A DNA stretch of 45,663 nt from Peptococcaceae bacterium BRH_c23 (GCA_000961805.1 LADV01000097.1:1-45663), one strand, 5' to 3'; shown: positions 16,471 through 24,987, numbered from the stretch's first letter. A program made the numbers and translations. The notes: generated from the sequence alone by a model not told the origin.

Positions 16471-18042
16471 TTAAGGTAGTTTATAAGGAATTAGGACTCG
16501 GAAAGTCGTTCCCTGATCATTAGTGTCAAAGGTAATCGTTCCACCAGCCACGTCAATACGGTTCTTACAGTTTGGCAGACCAAAGCCTTGGCCATGTTCC
16601 TTAGAGGTAAAACCAGCTTCAAATACCCGGTGGCGATATTCCAGAGGAATGCCCGTTCCGCTGTCTATGACCTCAATAAAAATATCTTGGGGGCTTTGTT
16701 TTATAAGCACCCGGATTAAGCTTTTTGGCTGGTGAGTGACTGAATCAAAGGCGTTTTCAATCAAATTACCCAAAACCACTATCATGGCATGTTCATCAAA
16801 ATACTCAGGGAGAGCCAGGAGTTGGCTTTCAAGGTCGATTTCCAGATTAATTTGTTTTTCCTGGGCTTCACTAGCTTTGCCAGTTAATAGCCCGACAACA
16901 GCACTACACTGAATATTCACCATCAGAAAACTGACTAAGGACTGTTCTTTCAAGGTAACAGTCGAAATATAGTTTTTTGCCTCGTCATAAGCTTCCAGTT
17001 GAATGAGGCCAGAAATAACATGGAGTTTGTTCAGAAATTCATGAGTACGTGCCCGAAGGGCTTCGACAATTTTCCTTACCCCGGTGAGTTCTTCAGCAAT
17101 ATGGCTAACTTCTGTTAAGGGGCGGAATGTGGCAATGGCACCCATGACCTTTTTTTTAATCACTAAGGGATGACGATTCGTTAGGACAATGTTGCCATTG
17201 ATCAACAACTGCTCGTCTGCTAAGGGTTGTTGAGTATTCATGACCAGCGGAAGTTGGGAATCGGGGATCAGTTCAGAAATATGCCGACCTATAAACTCCG
17301 TGCCCGGTGGGAAAAGGTTCTGGGCTACTTGGTTAACAACTGTAACCTCACAATTCTGGTCAATGGCAATAATCCCTTCTTTAACGGATTGTAGCATACA
17401 GTCGCGCTCTTTGAGCAAGGTCGCAATTTCTAAGGGTTCCATACCGAAAATTAAGTTTTTTATGTTATTAGCCAATAAAATCGAAAAGAACAAAACCAAA
17501 AAAAAGCTGACTGGTATGACCATATAAAAGATTTTATAAATCTTGGAAAGCGTTAAGGAAATTCCCGGTTCAAAGTAGCCGACAGCAACAGCGCCAATCT
17601 GTTGATGGTCCTTATAGATGGGAGCAAAAGCTCTAATCGAGGGACCGGATATTCCTACAGCTTTAGAGGTATAAGATTTACCCAGCAGAGCGGGTCCTTC
17701 ATCCCCACCCGTGAAGGGTAGGCCAATTAATTCCTTGTTCGGATGGCTATGGCGGTTACCATCTCTGTCCATAAAGACGACAAACGCAGCGTGCGTGTTT
17801 CGACGGATTTCTTCAGCGATCGTCTGTAGATCTTTGGCTGGTGTTTCAAAAAAATAGGCTGCTTTGACATCCTCGCGTTGAGCGGCGAGTGTCGCAATAT
17901 CCATGGCTTGATTAGCAATTTGCTGTTCAAAGCTATCAATAAAACTAAAATGCAAAATGCTTACAGCTAGAATTAGTGGTATTAAACTACTAATTGCAGT
18001 GATTATAAAGACTCGAACACGCAAAGGCAGTGGTTTTCCCAT
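16471..18042 (-). CDS. Sensor histidine kinase of the CitA/DcuS type
   Basis: A protein of about 523 residues starting at ATG 18042, four bases after GGAGGG; an upstream TTG at 18054 lies within the ribosome binding site region. One helix near residues 12-35 precedes an extracytoplasmic Cache domain with HPNKELIGLPFTGGDEGPAL and PSIRAFAPIY. A second helix lies near 185. A PAS domain (LQSVKEGIIAIDQNCEVTVV) follows, then the family phospho-acceptor motif RARTHEFLNKLHVISGLIQL, and an ATPase domain with N-box VVLGNLIENAFDS and GQGFGLPNCK. It senses a carboxylate outside the cell and phosphorylates the adjacent regulator. Confidence 0.92.
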   Translation of the reverse strand: MGKPLPLRVRVFIITAISSLIPLILAVSILHFSFIDSFEQQIANQAMDIATLAAQREDVKAAYFFETPAKDLQTIAEEIRRNTHAAFVVFMDRDGNRHSHPNKELIGLPFTGGDEGPALLGKSYTSKAVGISGPSIRAFAPIYKDHQQIGAVAVGYFEPGISLTLSKIYKIFYMVIPVSFFLVLFFSILLANNIKNLIFGMEPLEIATLLKERDCMLQSVKEGIIAIDQNCEVTVVNQVAQNLFPPGTEFIGRHISELIPDSQLPLVMNTQQPLADEQLLINGNIVLTNRHPLVIKKKVMGAIATFRPLTEVSHIAEELTGVRKIVEALRARTHEFLNKLHVISGLIQLEAYDEAKNYISTVTLKEQSLVSFLMVNIQCSAVVGLLTGKASEAQEKQINLEIDLESQLLALPEYFDEHAMIVVLGNLIENAFDSVTHQPKSLIRVLIKQSPQDIFIEVIDSGTGIPLEYRHRVFEAGFTSKEHGQGFGLPNCKNRIDVAGGTITFDTNDQGTTFRVLIPYKLP

Positions 18043-18193
18043 ATCACCCTCCAAGAACGAATTGCTACTATGAATTAATGCTATAAAATCATACTCGTTT
18101 ATACTAACAGATTGTTTTATTTATTGCTATATGATTTATCTGACAAGAGATAATTAAAGCAATATTAAAATTAAAGGTAATATTTCCAAAACG

Positions 18194-18227
18194 ATGAAAA
18201 CAATGAAAACAATGAAAACAAGTAGGA
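18194..18227 (+). promoter_or_regulatory. Triple tandem 9-bp repeat, candidate operator (copy set 2)
   Basis: ATGAAAACA occurs three times in a row at 18194-18220 and is followed by AGTAGGA, in the gap between the divergent kinase gene and the CooF-like operon. The same unit occurs twice at 12171-12188. The position suits control of either divergent transcript. Confidence 0.5.
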
Positions 18228-18277
18228 GTTCAAAAATGAAGCTCGAATAATAATTCTATTGAAAGGGGGATAGCAAG

Positions 18278-18787
18278 ATGGTGATGGAAAATCCCGCTTG
18301 TAAGCGAATTTTTGTTGATCAAAGCCGTTGTTTGGGATGTAAGACCTGTGAATTAAGGTGTGCAGTAGAACGTAGCTCTATCGGTAAATCTTTGACGGAC
18401 GCTGTCCAGGAACAAATCTTGCCACGGCCAAGGGTTTATGTCGAATGGGATGGGGTAAATTCAGTCCCTATTCAGTGCAGGCATTGTGAAGACGCCCCAT
18501 GTTTGGAAATATGCTCAACTGGGGCAATGCAACGAGATGAGAAGAGTGGTTGCGTTTTTGTCGATGGAAGCAAATGTATTTCGTGTTGGATGTGTGTTAT
18601 GGTCTGCCCTTATGGAGTGATTGCTCCAGCTCATGAGAAACACTCTGCAGATAAATGTGATCAATGTTTCCAAATGCCGCAACCCTATTGTGTGGCAGCC
18701 TGCCCAACAGGTGCCTTACAGGAGATATCCCCTGAGGACTATGAACTTAGTCTAAAACAAAAGAGACAGTCCGTGTTGCCTACTTGA
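18278..18787 (+). CDS. CooF/HycB-like polyferredoxin
   Basis: A 169-residue protein with four cysteine groups: CLGCKTCELRC (about 18-28), CRHCEDAPCLEIC (about 70-82), CISCWMCVMVCP (about 100-111) and CDQCFQMPQPYCVAACP (about 127-143). This is the pattern of CooF and related electron-transfer subunits with about four [4Fe-4S] clusters. CooF passes electrons between carbon monoxide dehydrogenase and a partner enzyme. Here it precedes the dead CODH homologue by 57 bases, so it is probably that protein's electron partner. The ATG follows GAAAGGGGG; an in-frame ATG two codons later is a possible alternative start. Confidence 0.9.
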   Translation: MVMENPACKRIFVDQSRCLGCKTCELRCAVERSSIGKSLTDAVQEQILPRPRVYVEWDGVNSVPIQCRHCEDAPCLEICSTGAMQRDEKSGCVFVDGSKCISCWMCVMVCPYGVIAPAHEKHSADKCDQCFQMPQPYCVAACPTGALQEISPEDYELSLKQKRQSVLPT

Positions 18788-18844
18788 GCAAAGATTTTAA
18801 AGATGTAGCTCTTGTAGAGCTGAATATAGGAGGGATTTTAATTC

Positions 18845-20389
18845 ATGCGTCAAGTTCGAAGAAAAACAATGGACACCGCCGCTAGGGACTATTTGTTGAA
18901 GGCTAAAAATGAGGGGCTTCAACTTTCTTGGAATAAATATGAGGGTATGTTACCCCAAGATGGATTTAGTCAAATAGGGCTGAGCTGTCATGAGTGTCTG
19001 CTGGGGCCTTGCCGTTTAAACCCGTTTCGCCCGGAGGAAGACAGTACGGTTTGTGGTTTAGGAAAAGATGAGCTTGTCTTAGGATGGTTGACCCGCCAAG
19101 CTAGTGAAAATCGTGAATTACTTGCTTCAGGCTCGCAACTCTTAGCAGAGCTTAGGCTTAAAGTAACGGCTAACGAAGTTGCCCTGGATCTGCTCCAATC
19201 CAAAGCAGCTAAATGGTCGGTTAGTGGGGAAGGCTTAGGCGACTTAGTGATGGGTTTAAGCTTAAAGTATGCAGAGTTGGCATATCCTCAGGCCCAGTCT
19301 AAGAAGTGCATCAAAAGTTATTTGAAGAGCTTAGGGTCGCAACAAATTAGCTTACTAGATTTTAACTCTGACCTGGCGGAGGTCCTCTATGGTCAGTGTG
19401 ATAGTCAGTCCCGTTTGGTTGGTTTAGCAGTAATTAAAGAAAAAGCCGTCAACATATGCTTAGACGGTGTGAGCCCTACGTTACTTGCTACTGCCCAGGA
19501 GTTAGGCGCTGAACTTGAGGATGAAGCGTTCCAACAAGGGGCAAGTGAGGGTCTAAATATCGTCTTAGCCGGGGATTTTTCCTCAAATTTTGACTTGAAT
19601 ACTGCCTGCAATCAGGGCACGATTGAATTTGCTGTTTTAACCGGCCTCATAGATTTATATCTGATCGGAGATGGGCTTGGCAAAGCAAGGATTCCTGCCG
19701 CAAGTTATCATACTGTAGTTGCTTCCGCAGGTTCAAGCAAAGAGGCCCTTAAAGAGGTCTTTTTGCAGGGCATTGCTGCTTACGGTCAACGTGATTTGAA
19801 CAAAGTAAAGGTTTCTAATCACGTCGAAAAAGCTGAAGCGGTATGTAAGATCGATCCACAGCAGATTAAGGTGCTACTTGATCAAGGGGTAGTCAAGGGG
19901 ATCTGTGTGATTGGTGGAGGGTCAAACCTTAAACTAACTGAGGATCAAGGTACTTTGGAACTTGCTGGCAGACTAAGTGCTGAGAAGATTCTCTGCCTAA
20001 CCTATGGGAATTCAGCGGTAACACTTGCTAAATACGGCTTCTTAAATTCAGGGGATCTGGGAAACAGAGTCTTGGCTGGTGAGTTAGATATCGAGACTGC
20101 ACCACTGATCTATAGTATCGGTGGCGAAGGTGATGCAGCTAAGATCCTCGCAGCACTTAGAGTTGCCGGAGGAGAAAAAGCGGTAGCCGTCTTCCCTGAG
20201 CTAACGAGTGCTAGAGATTTGCAAATGGCTTTAGCAATAGCCCAGACGGGGGCTAAGGTATTTACGGGCGTACAATTACCTGTTGCAGGTAGTGTCAAGA
20301 TTTCAGAGGAAATCGGTAAAGTCATTGAGTATTGTGGACCGAAAGAATTAGCAGATACTGTGGTTAAATACTTTGCAATAAAAGAGTAG
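18845..20389 (+). CDS. Carbon monoxide dehydrogenase (CooS) homologue lacking the active site
   Basis: A protein of 514 residues, against about 636 for CooS. The N terminus (LKAKNEGLQLSWNKYEGM) and SCHECLLGPCRLNPF align with CooS, and the B-cluster cysteines keep the exact spacing C-X2-C-X4-C-X13-C. The D-cluster cysteines are replaced (QDGF for QCGF, LSC for LCC). From memory of CooS, the Ni-Fe-S C-cluster ligands are all replaced: LDGVSP for VHGHNP, NIVLAGD for GICCTG, LIGDGLG for DYQCIQ, VIGGGSN for FAGCNN, LTYGNSA for ATGCGAG and YSIGGEG for HMGSCVD. CO oxidation is therefore not expected. The intact 514-codon frame, a good AGGAGG site and neighbours similar to CODH operons suggest a retained, different role. 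Confidence 0.85.
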   Translation: MRQVRRKTMDTAARDYLLKAKNEGLQLSWNKYEGMLPQDGFSQIGLSCHECLLGPCRLNPFRPEEDSTVCGLGKDELVLGWLTRQASENRELLASGSQLLAELRLKVTANEVALDLLQSKAAKWSVSGEGLGDLVMGLSLKYAELAYPQAQSKKCIKSYLKSLGSQQISLLDFNSDLAEVLYGQCDSQSRLVGLAVIKEKAVNICLDGVSPTLLATAQELGAELEDEAFQQGASEGLNIVLAGDFSSNFDLNTACNQGTIEFAVLTGLIDLYLIGDGLGKARIPAASYHTVVASAGSSKEALKEVFLQGIAAYGQRDLNKVKVSNHVEKAEAVCKIDPQQIKVLLDQGVVKGICVIGGGSNLKLTEDQGTLELAGRLSAEKILCLTYGNSAVTLAKYGFLNSGDLGNRVLAGELDIETAPLIYSIGGEGDAAKILAALRVAGGEKAVAVFPELTSARDLQMALAIAQTGAKVFTGVQLPVAGSVKISEEIGKVIEYCGPKELADTVVKYFAIKE

Positions 20390-20425
20390 CTTGACCCGAT
20401 AGTCAAGCTGAAAGGAGGGATAGTT

Positions 20426-21172
20426 TTGCAAATTGACGCTAATAAGTGCGTAGGATGTGGACAATGTAGGCCGTTTTGCACCATGGGAGTGATTAATTTT
20501 ACTCGCAGTGGAAAAGGAACCAAAGTCCATTGCTATGTTGATGAGGATGAATGTGTAGATTGTGGAATATGCTACCGGGCCAAGGTATGCCCAGTGGAGG
20601 CCCTTCATCAACCACTCTACGGTTGGCCGCGTTCTATCAGAGGAACCTTTAGTAATCCGTTAGCAGAACATAAGGAAACTCGTGTGCCAGGCCGTGGTAC
20701 AGAGGAAATGAAAACCAATGATATTACCAATCGCTTTAAACGAGGCTACGCCGGAATGGCCGCTGAGATGGGCCGTCCAGGTACGGGAGCTCGAATGAGC
20801 GAAGCAGAAAAGGTCTTTAAAGCCTTAGCCAAATTAGGTGTCGAGTTTGAACCCAATAACCCGTTGACCGGATTACTCAAAGATAAAGCAACTGGGGAGA
20901 TGAACCCGGAGGTTCTCAATGAAAAGGTGCTTTCGGCGATTATTGAAATGATTATTCCCTTAGATAAGGTGATCCCTGTACTGGAAACGATGGAAAGGGT
21001 GGCAGAGGAAATCAATACGGTTTTTTCAATCGACTTAGTGGCGAGGACCGATGAGGATTTTTCCATTCCCACGGCACGAATTATGAATGAAAATAATAAA
21101 TGGTTTTCCATCAACGGAAAAATTAATCTTGGGTTAGGTCACATGAACGTGAAGGGAGCGGATGTAAAATGA
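20426..21172 (+). CDS. Ferredoxin-domain protein of unknown function
   Basis: A protein of 248 residues from TTG 20426, eight bases after AAAGGAGGG. Residues 1-62 form a dicluster ferredoxin: CVGCGQCRPFC (8-18), then CVDCGICYRAKVCP, where the last spacing is five residues rather than the usual three. The rest is not recognised. It has GWPRSIRGTFSNP, a glycine-rich FKRGYAGMAAEMGRPGTGAR segment, a helical region of about 80 residues, and ends LGLGHMNVKGADVK. It overlaps the next gene by four bases. It probably receives electrons in the same complex as the CODH homologue, but no function can be assigned. Confidence 0.75.
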   Translation: MQIDANKCVGCGQCRPFCTMGVINFTRSGKGTKVHCYVDEDECVDCGICYRAKVCPVEALHQPLYGWPRSIRGTFSNPLAEHKETRVPGRGTEEMKTNDITNRFKRGYAGMAAEMGRPGTGARMSEAEKVFKALAKLGVEFEPNNPLTGLLKDKATGEMNPEVLNEKVLSAIIEMIIPLDKVIPVLETMERVAEEINTVFSIDLVARTDEDFSIPTARIMNENNKWFSINGKINLGLGHMNVKGADVK

Positions 21173-21810
21173 GCCATACCCTTCATCGACGAGGAACCGA
21201 GGATAATTTACAACAAGATTATATTGTTTTTTCTATGACTGCCAAAGGGTTTAATGAAGTTAATTCCAGGCATGCTTTACAGGAATTTTTACGAATCCTC
21301 GATAAATATGAACATGTCAATATGGGTGATATGAAAACCGGTGGGAAGTTTCTCGTCAATAAGGATCAAATCATCAATAATGTCGCAGATACCTCCATCG
21401 TTCACGCTGTATTTTCGGATCGCGGACAGCTCAGAGATGCTCTAAAAGAACTTAAAGAAGCGGAACTCGGAGTTTCGGTCATTGTTTCAGGAATCGTTGA
21501 ACATGTGGAACAGGCTTGTCAGGATGCCGGGATTGATCCTCACACGGTAGAATACTCAGTCGGTATCCGCGGTAAGCTTACGCGGCTTCCCGAGGATGAG
21601 CTCCTTGAAATTACGACCATGTGTGGACATGGGATGGTTTCACAGCATTTAGTTCGGCAAATGCTGCTCGATCTCAAACGAGGCAAACGCACGGCTCAAG
21701 AGGCAGGGGAATATCTGGCCACGCCTTGTGTGTGTGGAGTCTTTAACCCCCAAAGGGCGCAGAGACTTCTTGAAGAACTGGCTGAAGTATGGTGCTTTGA
21801 CGAAGTATAG
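21169..21810 (+). CDS. Unknown conserved-looking protein with C-terminal cysteine motif
   Basis: A protein of 213 residues whose ATG overlaps the preceding stop. I do not recognise the family. It has no signal peptide or membrane span. The body is alpha/beta (YIVFSMTAKGFNEVNSRHAL, LGVSVIVSGIVEHVEQAC). The C-terminal third has TTMCGHGMVSQHLVRQMLLD and ATPCVCGVFNPQRAQRLLEE, three cysteines placed as if to bind a metal or a cluster. Translational coupling to the ferredoxin-domain protein and position within the CODH-like operon indicate a shared redox role. Confidence 0.7.
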   Translation: MSHTLHRRGTEDNLQQDYIVFSMTAKGFNEVNSRHALQEFLRILDKYEHVNMGDMKTGGKFLVNKDQIINNVADTSIVHAVFSDRGQLRDALKELKEAELGVSVIVSGIVEHVEQACQDAGIDPHTVEYSVGIRGKLTRLPEDELLEITTMCGHGMVSQHLVRQMLLDLKRGKRTAQEAGEYLATPCVCGVFNPQRAQRLLEELAEVWCFDEV

Positions 21811-21826
21811 ACAGGGGGTTACACCA

Positions 21827-23041
21827 TTGGTTTATGTGATTGTGGGTAATGGCCCTGCGGGGACAAATGCGATCGAACAGATTCGCAACATCGACCCAAC
21901 GGGGAAAATTATCTTGATAGCTCAAGAGGCTAACCTTCCGTATAGCCGAATAACAACCCCGGAATATATGACAAATGAGCTTGAAGAACAAGATATTTAT
22001 ATTCGAAGTGCGGATTTCTATGAGAACTATGCAGTAGAAACTCGCCTTGGACACAGGGTGGAACAAGTCCTCGCGCAGGAAAACCTGGTTATCTTAGAGG
22101 ATGGTGAGAAAATCTCCTATGATAAGCTTCTGCTTGCTACAGGTTCCCGGCCCTTCATTCCAAGCTGGATTGATCTGGAGGTTGAAGGGGTATTTTCCCT
22201 TTGGAATAAAGCAGATTCTGAGGAGATAAACTCATTTTTGCCCCAAGTTAAAAATGCTGTCATAATCGGTGGAGGTCTGGTGGGTTTACAGGCCGCCCGT
22301 GCTTTAAATACTTACGGCATTAAGGTAAGTGTTATGGAAATGGCGAACCGCCTAATGCCAGGTCAACTAGATCAAGCTGCCGCGGATATGCTATTAAAAG
22401 CCCTTGCCAACCATGGTGTACAGGTATGCTTAGAGACCGAGGTTAAATCTTTACAAGTTAAAGATAACAAGGTTGAGGGAGTTCAAACAGTCGATCAACT
22501 CCTCGAAGCTGAGCTCGTGATTATAGCCGTAGGGGTAAGACCCAATCTAGAGTTTTTGACTGAAAGTGAAGTTCAAATTGAAAAGGGGATTGTCGTCAAC
22601 GAATTCATGCAATCAAGTGTCCCGACAATCTATGCCGCGGGGGATATCGCTCAAGCAACGAGTTTGCTCACAGGTGAATCAATGCTCAGGGCGTTGTGGC
22701 TTACAGCGGTTCAACAAGGGAAAATTGCCGGAGCTAGTATGGCCGGTTCGAGGACCGCTTATCCAGGGAGTCACGCCATGAACTCAATTCAACTTTTTGG
22801 GCTGCCGATTATTTCCTTGGGAAGAATCGAAGGTGGACCTGGCGTGGAGGAAGTTATTCTTCGCCAGCCCGCCTCAGGGGTCTATCAAAAGCTTTTACTT
22901 GAAGATGGACGCTTAACAGGTCTGCTATTTGCAGGGGAAGTTCAGGAAGCCGGTGTTTTGTATCACAAATTGGGCCAGCAACTGAACCAAGGATATTGGG
23001 GTTCTTTAAGACTGCTCGATGTTGAGGATATGCTAGCTTGA
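21827..23041 (+). CDS. FAD/NAD(P)-dependent oxidoreductase (class II)
   Basis: A protein of 404 residues starting at TTG 21827, eight bases after AGGGGGT; longer readings overlap the preceding gene. The FAD motif is VYVIVGNGPAGTNAIEQIR at the N terminus, the NAD motif is AVIIGGGLVGLQAARALNTY near 150, and the second FAD motif is TIYAAGDIAQ near 270. Proteins of this type, often called FNOR, accompany CooS and CooF in CO-dependent NAD(P)H formation operons. Here it probably exchanges electrons between NAD(P)H and the ferredoxin-type subunits encoded upstream. No redox-active CXXC pair is visible, so it is not a thioredoxin-reductase-like enzyme. Confidence 0.87.
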   Translation: MVYVIVGNGPAGTNAIEQIRNIDPTGKIILIAQEANLPYSRITTPEYMTNELEEQDIYIRSADFYENYAVETRLGHRVEQVLAQENLVILEDGEKISYDKLLLATGSRPFIPSWIDLEVEGVFSLWNKADSEEINSFLPQVKNAVIIGGGLVGLQAARALNTYGIKVSVMEMANRLMPGQLDQAAADMLLKALANHGVQVCLETEVKSLQVKDNKVEGVQTVDQLLEAELVIIAVGVRPNLEFLTESEVQIEKGIVVNEFMQSSVPTIYAAGDIAQATSLLTGESMLRALWLTAVQQGKIAGASMAGSRTAYPGSHAMNSIQLFGLPIISLGRIEGGPGVEEVILRQPASGVYQKLLLEDGRLTGLLFAGEVQEAGVLYHKLGQQLNQGYWGSLRLLDVEDMLA

Positions 23042-23071
23042 CCAGGCTCATAGGAGCCTTACCAAGGGCTA

Positions 23072-23103
23072 ACCTATCCCCACTTATTAGAAGTGGGGGT
23101 CTT
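23072..23103 (-). repeat. Hairpin element, copy 2 (inverted relative to copy 1)
   Basis: Read on the minus strand it starts AAGACCCCCACTTCTA, identical over 16 bases to 816-831, and stays similar to the end (ATAGGT against GTAGGT). It forms the perfect hairpin CCCCACTT-ATTAG-AAGTGGGG at 23078-23098. It lies between the oxidoreductase and the alcohol dehydrogenase genes, next to a smaller hairpin at 23043-23058. It might act as a weak terminator or be a mobile-element relic. Confidence 0.55.
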
Positions 23104-23141
23104 AAGAAATTGATTAAAATTTGCAAATAGGAGTGTATTTA

Positions 23142-24128
23142 ATGGGAATAACAACTAAAGCAGCTTTACTTAATAAAGCGTACGACATTTTTCTTGTCGA
23201 ACGTAAGTTAGAATGTGGGCCTGATGAGGTTATTGTAAAAAACCATTTGATTGGAATTTGTGGGTCTGATAAAACCTTTTACAGAGGACAGATGCCCCCC
23301 CAGACAGCTGAGTTTAGGCAAAAGCCTGAGTTCCCCTTCAAATTAGGGCACGAGAGCGGCGGTACCGTCGTAGAAGTGGGCTCAAAAGTCAGGGAATATA
23401 AGGTTGGGGACAAGGTAATCGCCTTTGGCTGGAATAATAACTTGGCGGAATATTTTAATGCCAAAGAATGGGAACTCCAACCGGTACCGGAAGGATTAGA
23501 TATGGAGTTGGCGTCTTTAGGCGAGCCCACAGCCTGTGCGATGTATTCCGGCATGAACTCAGGTGTCCAATTAGGGGACACTGTTGTAGTCATGGGTGGC
23601 GGCTTTGCGGGTCAGATTATCGCTCAATGTGCCAAACAAAAGGGCGCGGAGAAAGTGATCGTTGTCGATGTGTTAGAGGGAAAATTAGCCCTAGCTAAAA
23701 AGCTTGGTGCGGATATTGTTATAAATTCCACACAACAAGATGCTGTTCAATTAGTAGCCGAATTAACCAAAGGGCAAGGTGCAGACGTTGTGGTAGAGGC
23801 AGCAGGCAGCCAAGAATCGATTAATATGTGTACAAAAATGCTTCGCCACAATGGAAAGTTTGTCTGGTATAGTTGGATTACCCAACCAGTTACGTTAGAT
23901 ATCAGTCGCTGGCATGACGATGGTATAGAATTTATCAATACCTGCCTCGTTCATCATTCCTGGCGTGAACGATTTGTCTGGACTCCCAAAACCCTCCGGC
24001 CCGTCATTCAAGGACTGATTGATATCAAATCCTTGATTACCCATGAGTTTAAGCTCGATCAGATTAAAGAAGCCTTTGAGTTAGTGGATAAAGATGATAC
24101 AGCAATCAAGGTCATTTTGCGTCCCTAA
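23142..24128 (+). CDS. Zinc-type medium-chain alcohol dehydrogenase
   Basis: A protein of 328 residues from ATG 23142 behind TAGGAGTG. The catalytic zinc ligands are present: Cys in GICGSDK, His-Glu in LGHESGG and the GEPTAC region. The structural-zinc cysteine lobe is absent. The nucleotide-binding motif is VVMGGGFAGQIIAQCAKQKG, followed by an acidic VIVVDV favouring NAD. It resembles sorbitol/threonine dehydrogenase-like enzymes. It follows the FAD/NAD oxidoreductase by 100 bases in the same direction and may supply reducing equivalents to it. The substrate is unknown. Confidence 0.85.
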   Translation: MGITTKAALLNKAYDIFLVERKLECGPDEVIVKNHLIGICGSDKTFYRGQMPPQTAEFRQKPEFPFKLGHESGGTVVEVGSKVREYKVGDKVIAFGWNNNLAEYFNAKEWELQPVPEGLDMELASLGEPTACAMYSGMNSGVQLGDTVVVMGGGFAGQIIAQCAKQKGAEKVIVVDVLEGKLALAKKLGADIVINSTQQDAVQLVAELTKGQGADVVVEAAGSQESINMCTKMLRHNGKFVWYSWITQPVTLDISRWHDDGIEFINTCLVHHSWRERFVWTPKTLRPVIQGLIDIKSLITHEFKLDQIKEAFELVDKDDTAIKVILRP

Positions 24129-24264
24129 AAATACTCATCGCGAACGTAGTCCCGGTATCCCATATACCTATGTCCGTTTTGAGTGGAAGCGTCGTTGACT
24201 TAACAGTTAGAAGCTGTCATAGGTTAATAGATACCCCAGTAAGCGTTTTACTAGATTTCTTAGC

Positions 24265-24310
24265 TAAATAAACATGCCAGAACGTTTCGACGTTCTGGCA
24301 TGTTTATTTA
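24265..24310. terminator. Strong bidirectional terminator
   Basis: A perfect 21-bp stem (24265-24285 with 24290-24310) closed by a TTCG loop. T-runs on both strands suit the two converging genes. Confidence 0.93.
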
Positions 24311-24345
24311 TCATGTATGGGGATTAACTAGTCATTTCCAGAGCT

Positions 24346-24987
24346 TTATCGGGCTTCAATAAACGCAATCGTATATTGATTTATCACATGGTTTTTAATA
24401 ATACCGCACAATGCGGCACTATCTTCAATATGCATTTGATCTCTGATGGAGCTATCAAAGAGAATTTGACACGTCGAGGGTATGTCCTCTTCGCCCTCCC
24501 AGAAGTGCAGAAGTATTGGGATTCTGGGAGCAAAGAAGCCCTTGGCAGCAATATCAGCTTTGCCTTGTAGCAAGATGAACCCTGCTTCTATTAGACTATG
24601 ACGCAAGATATCTTTGTCACAGTTAGCAAAAAAACCACCTAAAGCATCAATCACATTCTTTTTAATGTTTGGGTAGAATACATTCCCGTGTGGCAAATCA
24701 CGGTAAGAGACCCATTGGTCGGAGAAGGGGACGTTTTTTGCGTAAGATAAATAATTAAGAAGCAGTAATCTTGCATCGAATGAGGTATTCAGACCCTGAC
24801 TGATTATTTGCCCTTCTGGATAGGATATTTCGATTGTCTTGCCAAAGCTTTCGATTGTAAAGCGGCCATTTGAGAAGTTGCATTGTGATCCTTTCGAAAT
24901 TGACTCTGGCGCCAATTTGCACAGGTTTTCTCTGCTTTTCATAAATGCTGGGGCATATCCACCTTCATAATGGTTGTTGTTAGTCAT
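24346..24987 (-). CDS. DUF3786-like protein
   Basis: A protein of 213 residues with GGAGGT about ten bases upstream of the ATG. Features seen are FDARLLLLNYLSYAKNVPFS, the LPHGNVFYP segment, and FFAPRIPILLHFWEGEEDIP followed by QILFDSSIRDQMHIEDSAAL. These fit my memory of the DUF3786 family, an uncharacterised family of anaerobic bacteria and archaea. It has no signal peptide or membrane helices. It converges on the CODH-like operon across a shared terminator. No function is assigned. Confidence 0.6.
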   Translation of the reverse strand: MTNNNHYEGGYAPAFMKSRENLCKLAPESISKGSQCNFSNGRFTIESFGKTIEISYPEGQIISQGLNTSFDARLLLLNYLSYAKNVPFSDQWVSYRDLPHGNVFYPNIKKNVIDALGGFFANCDKDILRHSLIEAGFILLQGKADIAAKGFFAPRIPILLHFWEGEEDIPSTCQILFDSSIRDQMHIEDSAALCGIIKNHVINQYTIAFIEAR

